Positions 1 through 4,762 of a stretch of DNA of 6,148 nt are shown here, piece by piece; position 1 is the stretch's first letter, and every line of letters begins with the position of its first letter. The notes beneath the pieces are model-generated. The model did not search any database, was not told the DNA's origin, and was given only the letters and a program-made list of their open reading frames with translations. Where the stretch lies: contig DADN01000186.1 in NCBI GenBank assembly GCA_002509665.1, forward strand, positions 3,641-9,788, in the 5' to 3' direction. Both the position numbers and the translations under genes were made by a program. Origin of the DNA: Methanobacterium sp. UBA8 (GTDB lineage: Archaea > Methanobacteriota > Methanobacteria > Methanobacteriales > Methanobacteriaceae).

Positions 1-384
1 AAGTGCATTGTAAATGAAAATATTACCTGCTTCGTTTTTTATGCTGTCAATTAAGCTCTGGCCTTTATCAGTGAGCATGACTCGATTTATCCGCAAATCT
101 TTTTCATCTCTTATTTTTTTAACAAGACCTTTTTTTTCAAGTCTTTTTATCCTTTCAGATAATGTATGGGGGGCATTTCCAACATCTGCTGCAATTTCGC
201 CAACTGTTGGTGGTAACTCATAGTTAGAAAGCTTGAATTCAGCATGATGATCCAGTTCTATCATCAAATGAAACTGTTCAAATGTTAATCCATATTTTTG
301 AGCCGTTTCACGGTGTTTCAATCGTATTAATTTATTTATATGTTCCCAATATCTCAATATTTCTGTTATATTTCCTTTTTTCAA
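1..384 (-). CDS. MarR-family winged-helix transcriptional regulator (3' end beyond window)
   Basis: Translating the minus strand gives 128 residues, open to the window edge, with the layout of a MarR regulator. An N-terminal dimerisation helix (ILRYWEHINKLIRL) is followed by a winged helix-turn-helix: PPTVGEIAADV at about 58-68, a recognition helix around 71-88 (TLSERIKRLEKKGLV), and a wing with the family signature RDEKDLR and VMLTDKG at about 92-108. MarR proteins are usually 140-150 residues, so only the C-terminal helix should be missing. I chose the TTG at 384 because GTGAT, complementary to the 16S rRNA tail, lies exactly 4 nt upstream, the same arrangement as the NifX-like gene in this window. 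A GTG at 393 is the alternative, and an in-frame TAG at 397-399 rules out anything longer. No cysteine is visible, so cysteine-based redox sensing is unlikely. The gene lies downstream of the MFS exporter on the same strand, which suggests that it controls the exporter. Its ligand is unknown. Confidence 0.9.
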   Translation of the reverse strand, partial: MKKGNITEILRYWEHINKLIRLKHRETAQKYGLTFEQFHLMIELDHHAEFKLSNYELPPTVGEIAADVGNAPHTLSERIKRLEKKGLVKKIRDEKDLRINRVMLTDKGQSLIDSIKNEAGNIFIYNAL

Positions 385-388
385 GTGT

Positions 389-393
389 ATCAC
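389..393 (-). promoter_or_regulatory. Ribosome binding site deciding the TTG start of the MarR gene
   Basis: GTGAT on the minus strand, 4 nt before TTG (384). The first three bases also form a GTG codon in the same frame, so the alternative start overlaps the Shine-Dalgarno sequence. The NifX-like gene has an identical GTGAT plus 4 nt arrangement before its ATG. Confidence 0.55.
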
Positions 394-444
394 GGCCTAA
401 ACTGCATTCTTATAAGTTTTAATTACATGAATATATCGGCATAA

Positions 445-458
445 GATATAAATTTTTG
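445..458 (-). promoter_or_regulatory. Candidate archaeal promoter (BRE/TATA) of the MarR gene
   Basis: On the minus strand the 105-bp gap between the transporter stop and the MarR start contains CAAAAATTTATATC, a purine-rich BRE-like stretch followed by a TATA box (TTTATATC, 452-445). A transcript starting about 25 nt downstream would have a leader of roughly 35 nt. No clear terminator separates it from the upstream transporter gene, so readthrough from the transporter is also possible. This is a pattern match only. Confidence 0.45.
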
Positions 459-498
459 TCTAACTCGCCGGAAATTCTTTAAACTTCATAATTAGTAA

Positions 499-1935
499 TT
501 ATCTCCTGTAAGAGAGTAAACCTCCTGCAAGGCATAATATTCCGCTGATGTATAATATAGCTCCACAAACTCCAGCCAGGGTGCTTGCTCCGACATACAA
601 TACATTGCCTGAGTATCCGGTAAATGCTACAAATGAAGACAGTAAAACTGCACCCATTGCAGTACCAAAAGCCAGACCAAAATTCGTAGTCGTATTTATC
701 ATACCTGATGCTATATTGGCCTTTTCAGGGGGAAGAGAGTTCATAATATCTATGTTATTTGGGCCCTGGAATACGGAACGGCATACGCCGGCGATAAGAA
801 ACATGATAATTATTAATATTAAGTTTACGCTCCAGAATGCATAGCCGCATATTAGATATGCAATGCCCATTACGGCGATTCCTATCATGGGGTAGTTTTT
901 AACAATCCCTGAATTACTATTGAGTTTCAAATTGTCATAGATTCTCCCGCTAATTGGAGAACTAATCATCATGGCAAGGGGCATTATGGCAGCAAGTATT
1001 CCAACTGTTGACGGGCTGAATCCCATCACACCTTCAAAATAAAATGGCTGTATAAGCACTAGAATGAAAGTAGCTGTAAAATAAAGGACTAGACTAACAG
1101 CTGACAGTGTGAATCTTTGTATTTTAAATAGCGCAATTTCCAACATGGGCTTTTTTGTTGTTAGTTCTCTCCTAATAAATGCTGCCAGTGCAACTGTACA
1201 CACTGCAAAGTACGGAATAAGCATGGAGAAATTGACGGGTTTGCTTGCAAGGTCATTTAAAATCATGAAAAATGTCCCTACAACAATTATAAATAATAAA
1301 GCGCCAAGATAATCCTTTTCATTTTCTTTAGTCAAATGTTCTTCTATTTTTAAATATTTAACGGCGGGTATAATCAGGGCTATACCTATAGGTATGTTTA
1401 TAAAAAAGATATATGACCATCCAAGTATATCAACTATAAAACCTCCAACTGTAGGTCCTATTAGCATTCCTAAGCCTATTATAGCTGTGAAGTAGCCCAT
1501 AACCTTCCCTTTCTCATTTTCTGGGAAAATCTGCATTAATATGGCGAGGTTTATGCTTAAGACCATGGATGCTCCAATTGCCTGCAGTATTCTGAACAGT
1601 ACCAGCTCTGCAAGGAACGTTGAAAGCCCGCATGCAAGGGAACTTACTGTAAATATTAAAAATCCAAGTATGAACAGCCGGGATTTTCCAATATAATCCG
1701 CCAATTTACTAAAGATAAGCGCAGTTACAGTCATTGTAACCTGATAACTTGTAAGTATCCACTGAGAAAGCCCCACAGGAACATTAAAAATTGTGGTTAT
1801 CGTAGGTAGGGCAATACTCACCACATTGAAGTCTAAAACTGCCATAAAGGACGCTGTTAAAACTATTAGTAATATCTTGGAACGGTTTTTAAAGGACTCT
1901 GTAGCGGCTTCGCTTTGATTGGTTGTATTTAACAT
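499..1935 (-). CDS. MFS drug/H+ antiporter, DHA2 (EmrB/QacA) type, 14 TM
   Basis: A 478-residue integral membrane protein with about 14 hydrophobic segments, expected to export small toxic compounds in exchange for protons. Signature motifs are in the expected order: the TM1 motif AVLDFNVVSIALPTI (32-46, with acidic D35), motif A as SKLADYIGKSRLF between TM2 and TM3 (76-88), motif B as RILQAIGAS (115-123), and antiporter motif C as GLGMLIGPTVGG at about 154-165. WSYIFFINIPIG (173-184) is typical of the 14-TM DHA2 branch. The length is normal for the family and nothing looks broken. The ATG at 1935 is preceded by GAGAGGTAAT as a ribosome binding site. The gene stands immediately upstream of a MarR regulator on the same strand and divergent from an iron-sulfur flavoprotein. 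A 17-bp inverted repeat over its predicted transcription start suggests repression. The substrate cannot be read from the sequence. Confidence 0.93.
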   Translation of the reverse strand: MLNTTNQSEAATESFKNRSKILLIVLTASFMAVLDFNVVSIALPTITTIFNVPVGLSQWILTSYQVTMTVTALIFSKLADYIGKSRLFILGFLIFTVSSLACGLSTFLAELVLFRILQAIGASMVLSINLAILMQIFPENEKGKVMGYFTAIIGLGMLIGPTVGGFIVDILGWSYIFFINIPIGIALIIPAVKYLKIEEHLTKENEKDYLGALLFIIVVGTFFMILNDLASKPVNFSMLIPYFAVCTVALAAFIRRELTTKKPMLEIALFKIQRFTLSAVSLVLYFTATFILVLIQPFYFEGVMGFSPSTVGILAAIMPLAMMISSPISGRIYDNLKLNSNSGIVKNYPMIGIAVMGIAYLICGYAFWSVNLILIIIMFLIAGVCRSVFQGPNNIDIMNSLPPEKANIASGMINTTTNFGLAFGTAMGAVLLSSFVAFTGYSGNVLYVGASTLAGVCGAILYISGILCLAGGLLSYRR

Positions 1936-2042
1936 TTATTTTATTACCTCTCTGATATAATTGTATTTTAATCCATAATGGGCTATTTAATGAGCTTAAT
2001 CTGTTCAGTGAAAATTTTAATGGGATATTCATGCATTAAAAT

Positions 2043-2059
2043 ATATCGTGTTACGATAT
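2043..2059. promoter_or_regulatory. Operator-like 17-bp inverted repeat upstream of the transporter gene
   Basis: Perfect 7-bp arms ATATCGT and ACGATAT flank a GTT spacer. This size and symmetry are typical of sites for dimeric MarR or TetR repressors. The repeat begins 107 bp upstream of the transporter ATG. It coincides with the transcription start expected about 25 nt downstream of the minus-strand TATA box at 2071-2080, a position where a bound repressor would block RNA polymerase. The symmetry is directly visible; binding by the neighbouring MarR protein is inferred. Confidence 0.6.
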
Positions 2060-2070
2060 TATTAAGCGTT

Positions 2071-2086
2071 GCATATAAAATTTGGG
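2071..2086 (-). promoter_or_regulatory. Candidate BRE/TATA promoter of the transporter gene
   Basis: The minus strand reads CCCAAATTTTATATGC, a BRE-like CCCAAA followed by the TATA box TTTTATATGC. The expected start point falls near 2050, at the centre of the inverted repeat at 2043-2059, giving a leader of roughly 115 nt. The remaining divergent spacer (about 2087-2235) is AT-rich and holds GGTTA-type direct repeats but no gene that I can support. Confidence 0.5.
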
Positions 2087-2191
2087 GAGATAAAAATTTT
2101 TAGATTAAAAATCAAAAATTAAATAATCATAATTGTCTTGAATTAATGGAATTGATTTTGGCAGTGGTTAACACCATGTAAAGAATGAATT

Positions 2192-2208
2192 GGTTACTAA
2201 TAGGTTAC
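2192..2208 (+). repeat. Two GGTTAC direct repeats one helical turn apart
   Basis: GGTTAC occurs at 2192-2197 and 2203-2208, an 11-bp period, and a related GGTTAAC lies at 2166-2172. The pair is about 30-45 bp upstream of the presumed TATA box of the flavoprotein gene, where archaeal activators often bind. No known regulator is recognised from this motif. Confidence 0.35.
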
Positions 2209-2230
2209 CTTTAACTTTATTATCTCCCTT

Positions 2231-2244
2231 GACCAAATTATATC
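2231..2244 (+). promoter_or_regulatory. Candidate promoter of the flavoprotein gene
   Basis: GACCAAATTATATC contains a BRE-like ACCAAA and a TATA box ATTATATC (2237-2244). A start about 25 nt downstream (2263-2267) gives a short leader that carries the Shine-Dalgarno sequence just before the ATG at 2284. Confidence 0.5.
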
Positions 2245-2268
2245 TACGAAACATTGAATAGATGTATT

Positions 2269-2274
2269 AGGAGG
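2269..2274 (+). promoter_or_regulatory. Shine-Dalgarno deciding the flavoprotein start
   Basis: AGGAGG lies 9 nt before ATG 2284. The frame stays open back to a TTG at 2254, but that longer version would translate through this strong ribosome binding site and through the presumed transcription start, so the ATG is preferred. Confidence 0.8.
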
Positions 2275-2283
2275 AATAATCTC

Positions 2284-2853
2284 ATGAAAAAAGTTCTTTT
2301 ATTATGTGCTAGTCCGAGACCAAGTGGAAATACATATCAGGTACTTGAAGAATGTGCAGGTGCTATAGAAGATGAAGGTTTGGACGTTGAAATAATCTCA
2401 TTTGTAGGAAAAAGTATCAAATCATGCATTGCATGTGGAAGATGCGGAGAATTAAACGAATGTGCAATTGATGATGGACTAAATGATATTATAACGAAAA
2501 TTAGAGAATCAGAAGGCTTTATTGTAGGAGCACCAGTTTATTTCGGAACTGCACGTGGGGATGTAATGTCTGCACTCCAGAGGATTGGAATGGTTTCAAG
2601 GGCTACTGACAATTTTTTATCATGGAAAGTAGGGGGTCCAATAGCTGTTGCAAGGAGGGGAGGACATACAGCAACAATCCAGGAAATGTTGATGTTTTTC
2701 TTTATCAATGATATGATTGTTCCGGGCTCAACATACTGGAATATGGTCTTTGGTCATTCTCCGGGAGATGTGCAGGATGATGATGAGGGAATGCAGACTA
2801 TTCGTCGATTTGGATCTAATGTAGCTAATTTAATTAAAAAAATAAGCAGTTAG
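2284..2853 (+). CDS. Iron-sulfur flavoprotein (Isf-like, NADPH-dependent FMN reductase fold)
   Basis: A 189-residue soluble protein of the flavodoxin-like FMN reductase family. The N terminus VLLLCASPRPSGNT (4-17) is the FMN phosphate-binding loop after the first beta strand, and GAPVYFGTARGDV (82-94) is the second flavin-contacting segment. Between them is a compact cysteine cluster C48-x2-C51-x2-C54-x5-C60, the spacing known to bind the [4Fe-4S] cluster in Isf of Methanosarcina thermophila. Length and motif order match Isf, so FMN plus one [4Fe-4S] cluster per subunit is expected. Isf proteins pass electrons from ferredoxin and can reduce O2 or H2O2; that role is family knowledge and not shown here. 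The gene is divergent from the MFS exporter, which suggests but does not prove a joint stress response. The stop is TAG, followed by a T-run. Confidence 0.92.
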   Translation: MKKVLLLCASPRPSGNTYQVLEECAGAIEDEGLDVEIISFVGKSIKSCIACGRCGELNECAIDDGLNDIITKIRESEGFIVGAPVYFGTARGDVMSALQRIGMVSRATDNFLSWKVGGPIAVARRGGHTATIQEMLMFFFINDMIVPGSTYWNMVFGHSPGDVQDDDEGMQTIRRFGSNVANLIKKISS

Positions 2854-2870
2854 ATTATTACATCTATTTA

Positions 2871-2883
2871 ATTTTTTTAACTG
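2871..2883 (+). terminator. Possible T-run terminator after the flavoprotein gene
   Basis: Seven consecutive Ts (2872-2878) lie about 20 nt after the stop codon; such runs terminate archaeal RNA polymerase. TAACTG (2878-2883) is the complement of CAGTTA overlapping the stop (2847-2852), so a loose stem could form, but the long spacer makes that weak. Confidence 0.4.
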
Positions 2884-2907
2884 TTATGATCTGTTTTAAT
2901 AGTTTAA

Positions 2908-2921
2908 ATGATATATATCAT
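2908..2921. promoter_or_regulatory. Perfect 14-bp palindrome with TATA-like core upstream of the patatin gene
   Basis: ATGATATATATCAT is its own reverse complement. Its ATATATAT core could itself serve as a TATA box, with a start near 2940 and a leader of about 50 nt, in which case a dimeric regulator bound here would compete with TBP. Other TATA-like stretches (CATATATG at 2943-2950, ATTATATC at 2959-2966) lie between this site and the gene, so promoter assignment is uncertain. Confidence 0.4.
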
Positions 2922-2990
2922 GAGTTTATGTTTAATAGTAAACATATATGGAGCTAGAATTATATCTTAACTGCAGAGGGGTTTATATTT

Positions 2991-3935
2991 ATGAATTTAG
3001 AATATAAAGATAAGAAAAATATTCATGAAATTGATTCTCTTGTTTTTAGCGGCGGCGGTGCTATAGGCATGGCTTATGCTGGTGTTTTTAGCGAACTTGA
3101 AAAATTTGGGGTGTTGAATCAGGCTAAAAAAGTTGCAGGAGCATCTGCAGGCGCCATAATTGCTTTGGTATTTGCGCTGCGATATGAAACAGATGAAATA
3201 ATTGAGATCATCAAAGAAACAGACTTTTCAAAATTTCTTGATTGTGGCAAAGGTATAAACATGAATGAAGTATTAGAAAACCATGAATCACATAATTTAG
3301 AATTTGCACGTCTTGTCGCGCGTTTACTGAGTACAGGTGCATTTTGTGATGGGCTGGTGGCCCGAAATTTTTTATCAGATCTAATAACTGGTAAAGATTT
3401 CTCTGAAAATATCACTTTCAATGATTTATATGCAGAAACGGGCATAGAATTAAATATAGTTTGCTGTGATATCTCCAGGAAACAGACCATGATTCATAAT
3501 TACAATAATTCTCCGGATCTACCAGTATTAGATGCTGTTCATGCCAGTATGAGTATTCCTATAGTTTTTAAACCAGTTGATTTATATAAAGATGGCACCT
3601 GTGCTGTAGACGGTGGAACAACTGATAATTATCCTTTAGACAGTGTTTCTAATCCGTTAGGTTTTATTATTGCTACAAAAGAGGGGGTAATGAATCATCC
3701 CTTTACTAAAATTAAATGGGCATGGGAGTATATTCCTGCCATGATCAGCATGATGAGAAACATTCATTATGACACTATTTTTAGCAAGCAGGAAAATATT
3801 GACAGGACTGTTTTTATTGACTCTGTTGGTGTGGGTGCGTTGGATTTTAACATGTCCCCTGTGAAAATGGATGAATTAATCGAGAGTGGAAGAAAAGCTG
3901 TAAGAGATTATTTTGTAGACTTATCTGATAAATAA
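2991..3935 (+). CDS. Patatin-like phospholipase/acyl hydrolase
   Basis: A 314-residue protein with all hallmarks of the patatin fold. The glycine-rich oxyanion loop is SGGGAIGMAYAG (20-31), the nucleophile elbow is GASAG with S52 as catalytic serine, and AVDGG has D207 as the second member of the Ser-Asp dyad. ASMSIPIVFKP (185-195) is a typical conserved stretch of the family. The catalytic residues are intact, so an active lipid acyl hydrolase or esterase is expected. No signal peptide or transmembrane helix is apparent, so it is probably cytosolic or peripheral at the membrane. The ATG at 2991 follows GAGGGG at 2976-2981 with 9 nt spacing. The small NifX-like gene begins 39 bp downstream and is probably co-transcribed. 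The substrate is unclear because archaeal membrane lipids are ether-linked. Other possible substrates include fatty-acyl esters from the environment, acyl-thioesters or acylated proteins. Confidence 0.92.
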   Translation: MNLEYKDKKNIHEIDSLVFSGGGAIGMAYAGVFSELEKFGVLNQAKKVAGASAGAIIALVFALRYETDEIIEIIKETDFSKFLDCGKGINMNEVLENHESHNLEFARLVARLLSTGAFCDGLVARNFLSDLITGKDFSENITFNDLYAETGIELNIVCCDISRKQTMIHNYNNSPDLPVLDAVHASMSIPIVFKPVDLYKDGTCAVDGGTTDNYPLDSVSNPLGFIIATKEGVMNHPFTKIKWAWEYIPAMISMMRNIHYDTIFSKQENIDRTVFIDSVGVGALDFNMSPVKMDELIESGRKAVRDYFVDLSDK

Positions 3936-3965
3936 TTTAAAGTGGTACTTCAAAATATATTAAAA

Positions 3966-3970
3966 GTGAT
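3966..3970 (+). promoter_or_regulatory. Ribosome binding site deciding the NifX-like start
   Basis: GTGAT lies 4 nt before ATG 3975. The frame is open upstream to a GTG at 3942, but that extension has no ribosome binding site of its own and adds residues before the natural family start MKIAVAT. Confidence 0.7.
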
Positions 3971-3974
3971 TATT

Positions 3975-4304
3975 ATGAAAATAGCCGTAGCAACATCCAA
4001 TGGTAAAGATGTGGATCATTTTGGTAAAGCTCAGGGGTTCATGATTTATGAATTCCATGAAAAAAACATGAATTTCATAGAAAAAAGAGAATCTCCTAAA
4101 ACAAAGGGTGAAAAACACCAGTGGCAAAAATCATTAGATGCCATAAGTGATTGTGAAGTTGTTATATGTGTTCAAGCTGGTTTGAAAGGTAAATTTGGCC
4201 TTAAAAATGCAGGTATTCAACTTGTAGAAGATGAAGGGAGCATAGAAGATGTTCTTGAGAGGTTTGTTAAGCATTATGACTTCATGAAAAAACCCTTATT
4301 TTAA
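3975..4304 (+). CDS. Dinitrogenase iron-molybdenum cofactor biosynthesis (NifX/NifB-C-like) domain protein
   Basis: A 109-residue single-domain protein of the Nitro_FeMo-Co family (Pfam PF02579), with an RNase H-like fold. Typical features are the start MKIAVATSNG, the D14-H15-F16-G17 motif followed by FMIYEF (22-27), and a second half with CEVVICVQAGLKGKFGLKNAGIQLV (60-84), resembling the family's VI..G.G..a...L...GI core. In nitrogen fixers this domain binds or carries FeMo-co precursors (NifX, NifY, C terminus of NifB). Stand-alone copies are common in methanogens and most have no assigned function. No nif gene is visible here, so nitrogenase involvement should not be assumed. H48 and C60/C65 could take part in metal or cluster binding, which is speculative. 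It sits 39 bp behind the patatin gene with no obvious promoter in between, so the two probably share a transcript that ends in the hairpin array. Confidence 0.85.
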   Translation: MKIAVATSNGKDVDHFGKAQGFMIYEFHEKNMNFIEKRESPKTKGEKHQWQKSLDAISDCEVVICVQAGLKGKFGLKNAGIQLVEDEGSIEDVLERFVKHYDFMKKPLF

Positions 4305-4332
4305 AATATTTTTTATACCTCAAAAATTTTTT
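4305..4332 (+). terminator. Possible T-rich terminator after the NifX-like gene
   Basis: Two runs of six Ts (4309-4314 and 4327-4332) follow the stop codon within 30 nt and lead into the hairpin array. Both features would favour transcription ending here. Exact end points cannot be read from the sequence. Confidence 0.4.
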
Positions 4333-4491
4333 ATTTACGTAGTAAATTTTTAAAGTTGAGGAAATACGTAGTATTTCCGAACATTAAAAAATCATAGATT
4401 TTTAAAGTTGAGAAAATACTACGTATTTTCGAACCTTAAAATTTTGCTATGTACCTAGCAAAATTTTAAAGTATAAATAGCAGCCCTGCTA
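4309..4491. repeat. Array of AT-rich hairpin repeats between the NifX-like gene and rps3ae
   Basis: About 180 bp made almost entirely of inverted repeats. A 43-bp element at 4347-4389 recurs at 4399-4441 (52-bp period) with 37 of 43 positions identical. Each copy folds around a perfect 8-bp stem: GGAAATAC/GTATTTCC (4360-4378, loop GTA) and GAAAATAC/GTATTTTC (4412-4430, loop TAC). Flanking and intervening hairpins are ATTTAC/GTAAAT (4333-4347, loop GTA), AAAAATC/GATTTTT (4387-4403, loop ATA), a 14-bp stem at 4436-4449 with 4456-4469, and TAGCA/TGCTA (4478-4491). CCTCAA (4318-4323) pairs with TTGAGG (4356-4361). The array lies directly after the NifX-like stop codon and could end or protect its mRNA. 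It encodes no protein. It could be a dispersed palindromic element of this genome, which one window cannot show. Confidence 0.85.
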
Positions 4492-4762
4492 AATAGTAAT
4501 GTATAACCTGGGCGGATTTTTAAAAATAAATTTAAAATTAAAAATAATGGAAAATTATTATGAAAACTCTGTTTTAATCGTTACCTATTTTCCATATATT
4601 TATAAACCATGAATGAGATTGTATATTAAGTGAATTTTTAATTTAATCTATTACCAATAGTTTATTGAAATCCTTTTTTATAATCTATTAATAAATCAAA
4701 GGAATTATTCTGTAAGTCTATTAGGGACGGTATTTTCTAAATAAATTTATAAAGGTGATAAT
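4492..4762 (+). promoter_or_regulatory. AT-rich upstream region and leader of rps3ae with candidate TATA boxes
   Basis: No gene is supported in this 271-bp stretch. TTTATAAA at 4599-4606, inside ATATATTTATAAACC, is the best TATA candidate and would give a leader of about 135 nt. TTTTTATAATC at 4676-4686 is an alternative giving about 55 nt. A small hairpin AATAAT/ATTATT (4543-4559) lies upstream of both. The Shine-Dalgarno GGTGAT (4754-4759) is 3 nt before the ATG. No clear binding site for a regulatory ribosomal protein is recognisable. Confidence 0.4.

Noticed and set aside
548..844. Plus-strand open frame opposite the exporter gene
   Set aside because: It is a mirror of the exporter coding strand, with no ribosome binding site and no recognisable domain; the minus-strand exporter explains the region.
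2146..2181. Eleven-codon open frame in the divergent spacer as a leader peptide
   Set aside because: It has no ribosome binding site, lies upstream of the candidate flavoprotein promoter, and its length is expected by chance.
2254..2283. N-terminal extension of the flavoprotein from TTG 2254
   Set aside because: The added ten codons run through the strong AGGAGG ribosome binding site and the likely transcription start; MKKVLLLCASPR is the normal family start.
2991..3935. Patatin as an effector of a CBASS-type defence system (CapV-like)
   Set aside because: No nucleotidyltransferase (CD-NTase), sensor or other defence gene is adjacent. The neighbours are an iron-sulfur flavoprotein and a NifX-like protein.
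3942..3974. N-terminal extension of the NifX-like protein from GTG 3942
   Set aside because: It has no ribosome binding site and would add eleven residues before the usual MKIAVAT start, while GTGAT sits correctly before ATG 3975.
3975..4304. Part of a nitrogen-fixation cluster
   Set aside because: No nifH, nifD, nifK, nifE, nifN or nifB is present in the window, and stand-alone Nitro_FeMo-Co proteins are widespread outside nif loci.
4355..4382. Kink-turn (L7Ae-binding) motif in the hairpin element
   Set aside because: Each copy has GA on both strands flanking the 8-bp stem, which could form tandem sheared G-A pairs, but the bulge is one nucleotide at most instead of the usual three, and the outer stem is weak. 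Suggestive but not supported.
4309..4491. CRISPR array
   Set aside because: The units are self-complementary and sit almost back to back at a 52-bp period. There are no unique spacers of constant length between identical repeats, and no cas genes are visible.
4492..4762. C/D box sRNA or tRNA gene in the leader of rps3ae
   Set aside because: I found no proper C box/D box pair and no cloverleaf. ATGAATGAGA near 4609 only loosely resembles a C box and no CTGA follows at a suitable distance.
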